Of a stretch of DNA of 64,000 nt, positions 21,501 to 31,774 are shown in pieces. Position numbers and translations under genes: made by a program. The notes beneath the pieces are model-generated. The model worked only from the letters and a program-made list of their open reading frames with translations. It was not told the origin of the DNA and searched no databases. Position 1 is the first letter of the stretch. Each line of letters starts with the position of its first letter. The stretch comes from Zymoseptoria tritici IPO323 (taxonomy: Eukaryota > Ascomycota > Dothideomycetes > Mycosphaerellales > Mycosphaerellaceae), in the NCBI RefSeq assembly GCF_000219625.1, contig NC_018207.1, positions 434,001-498,000 of the forward strand, written 5' to 3'.

Positions 21501-22569
21501 CAATGGCCACAGGCTGTTTCGATCGGATCCGAGCACCACAGGACACTACTGTTGCTTCTGTTGGTCCGTATGTGTTCCAAACGGCGTCCACGTTCCTCGC
21601 AAGACGATCTGCCAGCTCAGGCGGGCATGCCTCACCACCGAGAATCAGCAATCGAATGTTGCTCAGCGCTTCCGCCGGCCACATAGCCGCCAGAGTCGGT
21701 ACCGTAGACACCACGGTGATGTTCTGGGCAGAGAGAAACTTGCCAAGGTCTGCTCCAGCTTTGACTAGAGATCGCGCGGCCGGCACTAGACATGCACCAT
21801 GTGCCCAGGCCAGCCACATTTCCTCGCAAGACGCATCGAAAGCTACAGACAGCCCAGCAAGTACTCGGTCTCCCGGTGCTAGCGGTGCCTTGGGTAGAAA
21901 TAGTCGTGTCTCTGCGTCGACGAATGCGGCTGCACTTCGATGTGTCACAGCTACACCCTTTGGCTTCCCTGTCGATCCTGAAGTGAAGATGATCCAAGCG
22001 TCGTCTTCGATGGCGGGTCTGTTTTCCGGGCCTTCGCTCCTTCGACTTGGAAGCTTCGAGTCGATGCCATTGTCGCTTAGAACCGCAGACACACCAGCCT
22101 CAGACCACACCAAGTCTGCTCGTGCGTCCGGATCGTCAACGTCGACTGGAACGTACGCAGCTCCAGCAAATAACACGCCGAGGATGCTTACGTACAAGTC
22201 CAGAGTTCCAGAGGTCAACCGCACGCCTACACGATCGCCGGCAACGACACCCGCTTCTCGTAGGGCCTTGACTTTGAGGTCAATGGAGTCCGATAGCTCG
22301 GCATAGCTGAGGCGGGAAGTGCCATTGTCGATTGCAAGTGTATCTGGATGCCGTGTGATGGTCGCTTTCAAGAGGTCGACTAACGTCCGGGCTGATGCTG
22401 GCTCTTCGTATGGGTATATGGCGAGGTCATCGGACAAGGAGAGCTTGTACGGTAGCGAAAGCTCTGAGGTGTTGGCGGTGAGGGTGCGAGGTGTGAGGCC
22501 CGCAACAGTCGAATTGGCCCTCGAATTGCTGCCGACAGGAGTGGCTGTCCCTGAGCGTATTGAACCCAT
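18502..22569 (-). CDS. Pls/PosA-type non-ribosomal peptide synthetase (poly-amino-acid synthetase-like), 1355 aa
   Basis: Predicted membrane enzyme that activates one amino acid and joins it repeatedly, as bacterial epsilon-poly-L-lysine synthetase does. It is one exon of 4.07 kb; the ATG giving MGSIRSG was chosen over an upstream TTG. The adenylation domain (about residues 50-530) has IFTSGSTGKPKG, NTYGPTEAT, YHSGDLV, GRNDEQIKFGGRRIELGEID and RTSGKVDRKALP. A carrier domain follows with the phosphopantetheine serine in FFELGGTSLGAAQL. After it come hydrophobic segments alternating with hexapeptide (left-handed beta-helix) blocks, for example SITLGQGSRVGTRAMLMPDT, GTTTIGEKTFIGNTG and TDIGCGVTIGPKSLVM. 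There is no classical condensation or thioesterase domain. The order and size (Streptomyces Pls is about 1300 aa) are those of Pls. The substrate cannot be read reliably by eye; lysine is only the precedent. No tailoring genes are adjacent. Confidence 0.88.
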   Translation of the reverse strand: MGSIRSGTATPVGSNSRANSTVAGLTPRTLTANTSELSLPYKLSLSDDLAIYPYEEPASARTLVDLLKATITRHPDTLAIDNGTSRLSYAELSDSIDLKVKALREAGVVAGDRVGVRLTSGTLDLYVSILGVLFAGAAYVPVDVDDPDARADLVWSEAGVSAVLSDNGIDSKLPSRRSEGPENRPAIEDDAWIIFTSGSTGKPKGVAVTHRSAAAFVDAETRLFLPKAPLAPGDRVLAGLSVAFDASCEEMWLAWAHGACLVPAARSLVKAGADLGKFLSAQNITVVSTVPTLAAMWPAEALSNIRLLILGGEACPPELADRLARNVDAVWNTYGPTEATVVSCGARIRSKQPVAIGLPLAGWRLAVVGADGNAVRWGEEGELVIGGVGMARYLDLEKDRAKFKSVPDFSGERGYHSGDLVRAEREGLFFVGRNDEQIKFGGRRIELGEIDAALLKLPGVSGAACALQKTEMGTQVLVGYVVRTREPETKDRDLLQSMLPPSLIPVIVPVDSIPVRTSGKVDRKALPWPLPASMMGGDSTPADGTMGRLSEQWRRVLGVSPSAESNFFELGGTSLGAAQLVSQLRKLCPAMSVADIYERPTLEAMSARLDELTGPMQETRQVKPVPWWTFLLQLPFLFVLLIFEGFRGVSILLLTKKFSNLRLPADSWAAQHNVDWAVGIVLYILFITVPGRMLVTVLLVRPLTLGLSPGTYARGGLTHIRLWAAERIVATGRLQNIAGTFWARLYARMLGCRVEERVQMHALPPVTGLGTFSRGAVVEPEADIAGWWLDGDMLHIGSITLGQGSRVGTRAMLMPDTILAPLADVQPGTCAQGMVDAPPGAIPTDLSAELPREPFFTGLRHTMTLLLLDALVVIMVLPIFGLAAAVTPDWGNFRQLNLGFIIMALPGTVVGLVIYATSVVLLVRLASLAMTPGTHSWHSRAAWAAWLTRVLMLDARTILFPLYASLATPVWLRLLGARIGHNVEISTVVPIPCLLRVHDNAFLADDVLVSPYELQSGGIVLGTTTIGEKTFIGNTGLVKSGTNVPERVLIGVHGTAPDEAQMSPGSSWLGRPPISLPRQAESCVDSKLTFNPPLRLKIARASVEVWRLLPLLFLGMLTTLVSLGNLYMLVKHGVGWAILASGGFVLAAALIACIITTAAKWIITPFVGAGQQNPLWSHFVWRNELSDTFVQSLVVPFIDKFYGTPVLSLWMRTLGAKIGRGVWLESHLLPEADLVTLGAGVSINRQSLLQTHLFHDRLLRLDRVCLQAGATLGPNSMALPGTDIGCGVTIGPKSLVMRGEHLPAGTCWLGNPVRPWARDSSETSSRKISVPSSNQSIESDFSEKHFGKDLEKQDV

Positions 22570-24550
22570 ACTTGTTGGAAACGTACAACCCCGCAACCTG
22601 AAAATACAAGTGAGTATCTGAGATGGGCCGGTGGAAACATAGCAGGATGCGGCTACATCTTTAACAACACGCTACGGAACAATACCGCCTGAGGCTCACG
22701 TACGGTGGAACATCCGTTGATCTTCCACTCAGGTCGTTGCCTTGAGCACGCCCGTGTTCGAACCAACAACAACACCTCCGCGATCCACCCGCCTCGTACA
22801 AGCCGCGGAGAAGGGGAGGCACTGCACTCCCCTAAACGTTCCAGCAGGCCGGGATCCGACACGCATTGAGGTATGTGCGGTGGCGCCATTTCGCGATCTC
22901 GACCCTCTATAGCGGGATCGGAACTGTCACTTTTGGATCGACGAGCTATGATCCACTGTGATCCGCTATACCGATGTGAACAAGCCGAAGACGCGCTGGT
23001 CGTCGAAGGTCGGAAACTCAAATCGATCGAATGGCGGAATGAGACTAATGAACGAGACTGACGTTCCTTCATATAGGGAAGACTTTTGATCATCTTTGAT
23101 TGAATCACCAATGGGGTTGTCGATGTGGAAGTCGCATTTTCGGTCGACTTGTGTGTTCACTGAGCATTGTGTTGTTGCACTGGATGGCAGTCCGGAACAG
23201 ACATTGCATCGGCACATGCACATGGAGCGCTCAATTGGCCCGCGAGGGTCCTGCGCTTGTCAGGTTGTTGTGCTGTGTCGCTCAGGTAGTACGCGCGGCC
23301 CTGCGCAGTCGCTCTCACATGTGCCCCTTTGCAGCTTATACAGTGGATCGGCACGACTGCCGGCACCCTAAGGTTCGGTAAGTCACGACGCTACGGAAGT
23401 TCGAGACTGCGTACTCGAATTTGTATGCGGCATTTTGGCCCAGTGACAACGACATCGCCCACGCGACATCGCCCACGCAAAATGACCCGAAAATGAGGAA
23501 TTCTTCCACAACGGCGCAATGCGGTGCGATGCATCAAAGACCAAGTCGACAGTTCTACAACGCTCTGCCGTATCCAACTGCGTAGACCAGTATGCCGAGT
23601 ATGAAGCCTTCGACGAGCTCGAGCGAAGCAGTTCACATGTGGTTTCCTTATTGGGCCAGGGCCGACAACACCATTGGCTTGCAACCTACAGAGACTTCCG
23701 AAACGTCGGCTGTCCTTTGCTTTCACGCACTACACGGATTCGCTGTCGATCGTGCCTGACATCCAGTAAGGAGAATATGCATACGCTACCTCCTACCTCC
23801 TAGTTAGAAGCGCACCGCAGATCTTGTGGGCATTGAGTAGATCTTTCGAGGCCGACTCTCGGATTTCCTCGAGCTGAAGCTCCAGTAACGTCACGGTGGT
23901 CGTCCCAGGTCATTCCATTAGATCTCCTCTTATACACATACACATACAAAGCAAAAGCACGCAGAGAACGCAGAAGTGTGACCACCATTACCCGGAAGTC
24001 GGCAAAGACCAACCACGGTCCACAGGAGTGGAACTGTTAAACTGTCGATCGTGCTTGTTTGCAAAGCTTGTGCAATTCAAGAGTTGTGGACCCTGTGCGT
24101 TGTTTTCTCAAATTCTTCTCCTGATCCCCAGGACATGACGTGTGCATGAACCATTCTTCGCGAATATCACTCATCGCGCGACCGTACAGGCGTACTCGGT
24201 GCGAGACACGCCGGCTTAGGGGATCAAGCGGCTGTGTGGATCATTCTGATTCATGAAGAGAGCGGTGAAGACTGCGCCTGCTCGAAGGACGAAAGGCCAC
24301 AAAGGCCGCGTACCACAAGAGAAAGATTCGCACTGAAACAGCGGTAGCCTTTCCAGTACCGTTGACGCGCGGAGTCAGGCAGAGTCAGACAACGGGAAAA
24401 CTCCCTCACACCTGGAATGCAACATCAATTAAAAGCCAACATGTGTTGATTCTGTTGAAAGCGAGGCGCTCGTCTGGAACATTGTCTGGCTCCCGTGGCT
24501 GAGGATCTACACACGCCGCATTTTTGGCCTTTCTTCCGCAATTCAACATC
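22570..24550. other. Intergenic region between divergently transcribed genes
   Basis: This 2-kb space separates the peptide synthetase start and the BPL_N gene start, so it should contain two promoters. A 13-bp direct duplication, ACATCGCCCACGC, lies near 23450-23480. The open frames here are short and show no domain. Confidence 0.4.
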
Positions 24551-25567
24551 ATGCAATCCTTCATCTTTCTCTTGCTTACACTAACATCAGCGCAAGTGAT
24601 GGCGAAGCGGCAACGTCCTCAAGCCATCGTATACCGCGGGCCAGCCGCTTCCGAAGGCCTGCCCGAGTCCGTGGCGTACCTTCTACAAAGTTCTCCACGA
24701 AACTTTGAGGTCAGATATGCAGGTCCCAATGAAGACCTCTCCATTTCTGCCGAGACTCTGCGTGATATATCGCTGTACGCACAACCAGGTGGCCCAGGTA
24801 CGCACCACTTCGAGGGCTCCAATATCGCACGATCCTCATAGTAACAATTTGAAGATGTCGACGAAGCCTGGGATGAGCTCGAACCCTTTGCCACTCCAAT
24901 CCGCGACTTCGTAGCAGGCGGTGGCCGGTACCTTGGTTTCTGTCTGGGCGCATATCTCGCTGGGCATTCTCCTGGACTCAACCTAGTACCGAAGAATACA
25001 GACGTCGGTTCCGAGATTGAGCAAAATGATGCCCAGATCACAGATGATAAAGATTCGATCATTCAGATCGACTGGACCTACTCATCGGGAGAAAAGGCTG
25101 GTCAGACGGTAAACAACACATGGATCTACTTCCAAGAAGGTGCCGTCATGGAGAACTTCAAGCCTGACAACACGACATTCATCCTCGGACGGTACTCGAA
25201 GAATGGCGATGTGGCTGCGTCGGTAAGCCAGTACGGAAAGGGTTGGGTTGGGCTGATCGGGCCTCATCCGGAGGCGGATCAGACTTGGTGTAAGTGGTGG
25301 TATTAGCAGCGTTGAGGGCCGTCGCAGTCGCTGACCTGTACCACAGTCGACGAATATGACCTCGACCATCCAGATGGTAAGACACACCCGGCAGATTTGG
25401 CGTCTGGGCTTGTACTGACCTTACACCAAGGCCTGAGATACGACATCGGCTACGACTTGATCGAGGCCACCATGAATGGAGGACCGCAGAAAAGCAACAC
25501 GTCGCAGACACAAGGAGCATCCCCAACGCAAGATCAACCGCCAGGTCAGTCAAAGAGCGATCGCTGA
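24551..25567 (+). CDS. Secreted BPL_N-domain (class I glutamine amidotransferase-like) protein, 4 exons, 282 aa
   Basis: Resembles the fungal family annotated as biotin-protein-ligase N-terminal domain proteins; the fold is GATase class I-like and the activity is unknown. Exons: 24551-24797, 24855-25289, 25347-25376, 25431-25567 (849 nt). The start is the ATG giving MQSFIFLLLTLTSAQVMA, a clear signal peptide; an upstream TTG frame was ignored. The nucleophile-elbow-like motif GRYLGFCLGAYLAG carries the cysteine. Later motifs are TWIYFQEGA, FILGRYSKNGDVAA and GWVGLIGPHPEAD, the last with the usual His. The very short third exon (30 nt) is supported by good donor and acceptor sites on both sides. 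The C-terminus may change if an intron starting GTCAGT near 25554 is used. Confidence 0.78.
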
Positions 25568-26124
25568 GCTAGATTGTGCCGTTTGCTGACCAGCTTTTCA
25601 GCCCAATACACTTCGTACGCCAAGCCATCACCATGTCCTTCAAGACATTTGAACTGCTTCTGACAATGTCTAGGGGAGCTTCTCGGAGCACCGTCACTCT
25701 TGGGTCAGCAGCGATACTTCCTGCGCTCATGCTCTCAGCGTTAGTCTAGACTAATGACCCAAAAGAGGAGATACGAAGGCCGAGTGAATGGTACCATCCG
25801 TAGATCAATACGATGTGTTATCAGTATATGGCCCGCTTACCTTGATAATACTTATTTGGACAAGGATGGGCACTGAATTTGGCATGACTTCTTCTATATA
25901 AGAGGTAATCCAGGACTCTTCAACATAAAGGGCATGACACTCGCAATGAATGATGATTGAACGACAGCTCATGCATTACACTGAGTACCTTATGCAACGA
26001 AATTGGCAACCGTGCTTCTGGTGATGCTTCAGATGGTGTTGAGCCTCATGGACAAGGTCAGCAATGTTGTTGAGCATCATGTACCTTCACACGAGCGCAA
26101 CAACATCCCAGTCTGAGTATCAGC
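25568..26124. other. Convergent intergenic space
   Basis: About 560 bp between the 3' ends of the BPL_N and AFG1 genes. It is fairly AT-rich near 25800-26000. I see nothing beyond probable transcript ends. Confidence 0.45.
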
Positions 26125-28438
26125 TCAGGTAGTCTCCTCGCCACCAGCCTTCTCCTTCTCCTTCTCCTGCGCCCTCTCCTCCAACCCATCCACACCCTGC
26201 CCCCAAGTCCCAGCTCTCTTCCCCGGCCACTTCGTTGTACCCCAGAAATGCACCCACCCAACCTTCCTCGGCTTCTCCTCCGTACCATCACCTCTTGCAA
26301 ATCCTCGTTTCTCCTCTTCAAACTTCTTGAAGCTCTCCGCAGGTCTCGAAGTATCCTGCTCCGCACCACCCATCATGATTTCCGACGCTCTATCCGCTTG
26401 AACACCTTGACTATCCGAGGAGGCAAGTTGAGCCGCTCTCTCCCAACCTCTGACCTCAGCCGGCGTAGGTCTCCACCAGCCTTCCTCCTGTCTCGCCCAC
26501 CATTTCGCGCTGCACATCTCCCACAGCCGACTTTGAGCACGTTTGTACGCAAAGCGCTCATCTTCGCCGGTGAACTTACTTGTGTTTTGAAAGTTCGGTC
26601 GACCGGACGTGTGTCTTACTTCGTCCGGATCGATCGGCCCACGCTGTAATTCCGCATCTGTGACGCCAAATGATCGACCGAAAGGGTTCTTTTCCGAACC
26701 ACCCTTCGCACCTCGAGACATTGGCGGTGCGTCATCTTCGAGTGAGTCCGCGCGCAGAAGACCGGAGAGACGGGCGTGGGTGTAGTCGGGTTCGTGAGTC
26801 GGTTCAGCGTAGTTCGGGTTCTCAGTGAGGATGTTCGGACGAAAGGGCGCTGTAGCATCTTGATAGACTTCGGACAGAGTCTCAGAGTAGACTGAGTCGC
26901 CTCCGTCTTCCGTCCCCTTTTGCTTCTCCTCAGGGAAGAAGATGTCATCTGGTCCGGCTGCTGCGGTGACGAGCAGTTTGCAGCGACATTCGTAGAGTGC
27001 GTCGAGTAATGTGATGAGGCGGCGGGCTTCGTTTTTGAGTTTCCAGTCGAGGATTGGGACGTCGGTGAGGATAAAGGTGGAGTATGTTGATGCGAGGGAG
27101 ATGTAGTCGGCGGGACCGAGGGCTTTCTTGCAGAGTTCGTCAAAGGTCCATTTGGTGATGTCTTGGTATGATCGTGGAATGGCAATTGTTCGGCCGTAGA
27201 CGTTCATCGCGGCAGGTTGCCATGGGATCGCAGCAATGGAAGAGTCGTGGTTGAGCGTGGCAAGGACAGTGCCGTCAACCTCTTGTGCGCTCGTTTCGGA
27301 ATTCGTGTCCATGATGTAGTGCCGTGGCATCGTCACCGCGACTTGCTCCTCCTCCTCGTTTTTCCCAACTTCTCCCGCCAGCACGTCCTCCGCCAACACA
27401 TCGTCCGTGTCGAAATCTTCCAAGTCGATACCCTTCACCGGCGCAACACTCCCACTCTCCACTCTCCTATAATCCCTCCGACTCTCCACCTCCCAAACCT
27501 CACACCTCGCCCGCAAAACTTCCAAAAATGCCGCAAACTCATTGTAAGCACTATGCCGTCCACCACCTGTATTCCTCCTCAGTCCAAAACCCCACCCAAA
27601 CGTCCTCTGTGGCGCCGGCGCAAATCCAACTCCCGCAGCCTTTGCCAATTCCTCCGGCATGCGATTACTCGTTGCGACCAAGACTCCGCCCAGCTGAAAG
27701 AACCCCGTCATCAAACCAGTGAGCAATTTCGACGCTACTCGATCCGGCATTTGAAACTCATCCAGGAACAAAATCGGCGAAGTCTGCACCATCTCTTTGG
27801 CCAGCCACAGTAAAGAATGCTCATCGTCCGTGCCGAATGCACTAACTCCTCCCACTAAAGCATTTCGTGCCCGCGAAGTCCGTAAAGCCTCTAATTTAGC
27901 AAACGTCTCCAGCATAAAAGTGTTGAAATGCGTCCGGCGTTTCTTCCGGTTGGGCAGACAGTCCGCGAATAGATCGATCAGCATAGATTTACCAGTGCCG
28001 ACCTCGCCGTGCAGCATAAGTCCTTTCGGAGAGTCGAGATTCAAGGCGGATTCGTGGGAGGTGAGCCGGCGGGTCAAGGATAAAGTATCCCGAGGTAATG
28101 ACGAGGGAAGATACGATCGCCATGTTCGCCTTGGCGGAGGAGACGAAGATGAGCCGCGGGAATGTTGTAGATGTGAAAGAGATCGGGAGATCTGGTCAAG
28201 TTTATGCGAGTACTCCTGTTCAGGTTCGTAGTCTTTCAGGCGGTCGTAGAGTTTTGATAGATGTATTGCGAGGCGATGTTGTGCCTATATGTGGCCCGTT
28301 AGTATTCTGTCGAATGCGAGAGCAAGCTGATATTCGTACGGGATCTGGACTGATGACTTTCGTTGCGACCAAAGCGCGGTATTTGACCAAGGGATTGGTG
28401 ATGGCGAGACCAGTCGCCGTGCTGACGGACATTCTCAC
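26125..28438 (-). CDS. AFG1: AFG1/LACE1-type mitochondrial AAA ATPase, 2 exons, 752 aa
   Basis: ATPase of the mitochondrial inner membrane linked to turnover of nuclear-encoded respiratory subunits. Exons: 28438-28340 and 28284-26125; the intron (GTACGA...ACTAAC...TAG) joins in phase 0 and restores the family-typical NPLVKYRALVATK...DPDPAQHRLAIHLSKLYDRL. Walker A is GEVGTGKS and Walker B is ILFLDEFQ; the sensor region is VLVATSNRMPEEL, and LTDVPILDWKLKNEARRLITLLDALYE is replaced here by an equivalent block near residue 455. The protein is longer than yeast Afg1 (509 aa) because of a long polar insertion after the AAA core and a roughly 200-residue charged C-terminal extension. Two Met codons (28438 and 28432) are equally possible starts. 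Confidence 0.92.
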
Positions 28439-29098
28439 ATGGCAGGACGAGAACTTAGTCAGTCGCGATCTCTATCTCTATCAGTTTCTCAAGATACCCA
28501 AAGAAATAAATGACATTGACATGAGGTTGAAGCGTAACGTGAGGTCGCTGTGCTATATCGACGCTGATGACGTAAACGAGGAATCTGGACCGTCTCCTTC
28601 TTCAATCCTCGGCTCAGAAATGAACATCAAAACATCGATACTGTGAGAACACCTTGTTCTAGCATGAGTGAGCTCCTCGAATATGGCCTGCGATTTGGAT
28701 GGAAGCCGCACGTGGAATGGAAGGTCCGACAGTCGTAAAACTGGAGCATGGTCGTCTTCGATATCTGCATTAATTAAAGTATATATACACTGAATTCGCA
28801 ATAATAAGCACATACGACCACAGATAGATGAAAAATCGGCTTCCTGTCGAGAGTAACGACGGGTGCCATGCGAGTTGTCGGGCGCTCGACATGTGAACCC
28901 TGCCTCATTCGCCAGACCCGGTATTTCAAACTGTCCTGTTCGCTGACCCCGATCGATCGAGGCCAAATAGCCGGGTTGCAGTTGGCACAGAGACATGCTG
29001 GCTTCAGCAAACTACTTTGGGTGTCAAGGTTCATCCCATACCGAAGGAGGTCTAGAACTAATGGCCGTCTGGACAATCCGTTCAGTCCCACGATGGTC
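28439..29098. other. Upstream region of AFG1 containing a 5S rRNA fragment
   Basis: Non-coding space between the AFG1 start and the hAT-like element. The AFG1 promoter must lie within it. The only structured feature seen is the 5S-derived segment with its own TATA-like sequence. Confidence 0.45.
28810..28848 (+). pseudogene. 5' fragment of a variant 5S rRNA gene (39 nt) with TATA-like promoter
   Basis: Starts ACATACGACC, the 5' end of fungal 5S rRNA, and matches the first 39 nt of the diverged 5S gene at 47811 at 37 of 39 positions. It then stops resembling 5S. A TATATATA-like sequence lies at 28781-28788, about 25-30 bp upstream, where fungal 5S genes carry a TATA element. The missing 3' strands of all helices make it a pseudogene. 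Confidence 0.8.
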
Positions 29099-29966
29099 CT
29101 ATCTTATGTGGATTAGAACCGCTCTGTGCACTTCTTCTCGCCGCAGGCTCGAGTCTTCGGCGACGCGACAACGCTAACTACGGGCGCTAAGAATTCAGCT
29201 AATTAAACGCCGTGTGTAAGGAAAGTGCACAGAGGGTCTAAGCTAGTTTCGACATGTTTGTTAGGGCGCAGCGCAATTTTTTAACTAGACAAAGTACTAA
29301 ACGCGCGTTTATTAAACAGCCTCGTAACTTTCTACGGTCGTTTCTACTATATAGCTATTAAACAGCGCATTCTATATACCTGCTATTTTTTATCTAAGAA
29401 AATTCGTTGCAATCGCGTAAAAACGCGCTAGTATATTATATACTACTTAAGTATTTTCTATACCGGACACGTTGCGTATTTTGCCTTCGACGGCGATAGC
29501 GAGGTATTAATACTAGATATTGTACTGTCCGTAAGTAGGACGCGAGATATAGAGTATCTCGCGGCCCTCGAAGTATCCGTATCTCGATAGCTCTTTTAGC
29601 GCGAAAATCGCGATTTTTTTTTAAAATTTTCAAAATTCTTTCGAGAAAATACGCTTAGAGGGAAAACGAGGATCGCAACGGGGCGCGCCGAGCAAAGAGG
29701 CAGCGGCGTTAAAAAAGTCAAAGATATATATAAAAAGGAAATTCTAGATTTCTTACCGTAGGGATCGATATTAAACCGTCGTATTGTCGAGGTATTCGTA
29801 TTTTCGTACTTAAATTCGGCTTAAAATAGCGCTTAGATAGCTAAAGTGTGCAAAACTAGCTTAGACCCTATATAGAGTCTTCTTTCTTATAGTCCGTGCA
29901 CTCTTCTACCCGCAACTTAAAACAAGATAAAGACTCTGTATAGCGGTTCTGATCCACATAAGATAG
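29099..29966. mobile_element. 868-bp hAT-like non-autonomous DNA transposon, RIPed, with 8-bp target duplication
   Basis: Terminal inverted repeats beginning CTATCTTATGTGGAT match at 24 of 25 positions between the left end (29099-29123) and the right end (reverse complement of 29942-29966). Identical 8-bp target duplications CGATGGTC flank it (29091-29098 and 29967-29974). An inner perfect 17-bp inverted repeat (29233-29249 and 29853-29869) suggests nested structure. The interior is AT-rich and CpA-poor, as expected after RIP, so other copies probably exist or existed. There is no transposase frame. The 8-bp duplication points to hAT. Confidence 0.85.
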
Positions 29967-29974
29967 CGATGGTC

Positions 29975-30669
29975 CAGGTTAAGGAGAACTAAGTTGAGGC
30001 CTAGGACATGGGTGTCGGTCATCCGTCGTGAGGAGCTCCTCACACTGGCTACGTGGGATGGCCAATGTCTTGCGAAATGAGACCTTCCATGGATGTGTCG
30101 ATAAAAAGACCGATCATTGTATCTGCGTGGCACGCTTTGAGGCGCCGATGGCTTCCCACCATTCCCTGCCCAGTGGCTTTGTTCACGATGTCCTGCGATG
30201 ACCGATACTGATGCCTGATGCCTGAGCCAAAGATTTGGCATTTTCTGCGGGACGCTTGGTGGGACACTCGAGAAGGCGAATGATGAGGCCTGACCCAGGG
30301 ACATTGACACACACGGTAGGCTCTGTCGACCTTGACCAACAATAAGTTAGCAGCAAGAACGAGGCGAGTGAGGAAGGAAACGAGCTGTGCTGCCGGCGTA
30401 ATCATCAATTCTGGCATGCCCTTGTCATTGCAAACGAGACGACCACTCGAGGGAGGCACCGGACTCGCTGCAGTATCCAGGGTTTCCTAGTCGATCTTCT
30501 CGTGCCCTCTTTGGAGCAGCACCGCCGCGGAAGGTATATATACCCAAGGAGAGATCGGCGGACGACGAAACTAGATCCGCTGTATACCTACCAGTCACTC
30601 CAGTCTACCGGTCCACCCCACCATACCTCTTTGGCCGTCTATTCTCGTCAAACGACTGCAAACACGACA
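29975..30669. other. Promoter-side region of the small secreted protein gene
   Basis: Ordinary-composition DNA with no supported coding frame between the hAT-like element and the secreted-protein gene. It is expected to hold the promoter of the latter. Confidence 0.45.
30535..30542 (+). promoter_or_regulatory. TATA box candidate for the small secreted protein gene
   Basis: TATATATA inside the palindrome GGTATATATACC lies about 130 bp upstream of the ATG at 30670. A TATA box fits an inducible gene; placement relative to the true transcription start is unknown. Confidence 0.5.
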
Positions 30670-31189
30670 ATGAAGGTAAGGCGACCTCCACTCTTCCAAA
30701 CACCTTGCTGACCCGCATCAGGGCCTCTGTTACATCCTCTCCACAGCCGTCGCTCTCGGCATAGGCGTTGCTGCGAGAGACGACCCTCACCTCTACTGCC
30801 TCTGTCAATACGGGTACCACGACTATGCCTCAGCTGAGTCCGGAATAACCCAAAAAGGTCGGTGTTTTACCCAGTCTTGTTTTGAGCGTGGACGTGTCGT
30901 TCCGCTCGCTATACACCGTCATCTATATCGTTACTAACATTCTTCTTAAAGTCTGCGGCGAGTACGACCCTCCTGGGACTGTCGAATACTTCAAGGATTC
31001 CCCCGACGCCGGTGTCCCGTACTGCAAGGCGGCTGGTACGTCTTCACCCCTACCGCTTCTCCACATAGGCGGCCGAAGGCCAAGCTAGCTAACACGAAAA
31101 TCACAGACGGGTACTTCCACACTTGTGACAGTTTCCTGAAACAGTGCAACGCGCAAGGCGCTGGCGGCGGTTGCAATTGCTGGGGTTAG
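30670..31189 (+). CDS. Small secreted cysteine-rich protein (effector candidate), 4 exons, 102 aa
   Basis: Not a recognised family. Exons: 30670-30675 (only Met-Lys), 30722-30857, 30952-31035, 31107-31189 (309 nt). All introns are GT-AG (46, 94 and 71 nt) with good branch points (TGCTGAC, TTACTAAC, AGCTAAC), which strongly supports the model. The first 20 residues form a signal peptide ending near GIGVAA. The mature part of about 82 residues has eight cysteines, enough for four disulfides, and ends in GGGCNCWG. Size, secretion signal and cysteine content are those of fungal apoplastic effectors or small antimicrobial-type proteins, but function is unknown. It sits between the RIPed hAT-like element and the RIPed Helitron yet keeps an intact frame. 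No open frame in the window covers it fully because of the short exons. Confidence 0.72.
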
Positions 31190-31774
31190 TGCGCTTCGGG
31201 ACCTCCTGCCTGAAGTTCAAACGGGAATCCGCAGTTCTGTATGCTTTGCGTCTTTGATTCAGCTCGAATCGAATCTTTTGTCCGCACACGGATGGTTTTG
31301 TTGCAAGCGAAGCTTGCTAATTTCTAACAGAAGTCTTGGCACCGGCCCTAGTGGATTGTACAGAAAAATCACGCAGTCTGATTAGTCGAAGTTTCGTTAG
31401 CGCCGGAACTCTACGCGGGGAACCCGCGCACGTAACTTTCTTCGACGTTACCTACTACACGACAACAATAACACTAACGACACGTCTATTGTCGGCAGTA
31501 AGCACACGGGTACGTAAGTATATACAAACAATGCATTCGCACTATTTAAGAAGAAAAAGGCTTACCGTAGGTGCCCGCAGAGCGCCGCCGGAGGTATAGG
31601 GGGGTTTAAGGGGGTCCCCCCCTTAGCATAATAAAAGAGTCTATTAAACTACATCGACCGTAGAATTAGGACGTTTTTAGTATATAATTACTATCTAGCT
31701 TCTCCTTCCTTTTACGTACATATTAATATCCGCTACGAGATAATAGCTATAGCGAAGAAACGAGGACGCGAGCC

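Noticed and set aside
22570..22596. Nine extra N-terminal codons for the peptide synthetase
   Set aside because: They depend on a TTG start; the first ATG in frame is at 22569.
29233..29869. Inner inverted repeats of the hAT-like element as a separate nested transposon
   Set aside because: No target duplication is visible at the inner ends, so nesting is only a possibility.
30882..31088. 68-codon frame covering exon 3 of the secreted-protein gene as an independent ORF
   Set aside because: It starts at TTG inside intron 2 and reads into intron 3; the spliced model explains it.
31600..31622. G-run/C-run hairpin as the Helitron 5' end
   Set aside because: Helitron 5' ends start TC and lack hairpins; no TC boundary with a target A could be fixed.
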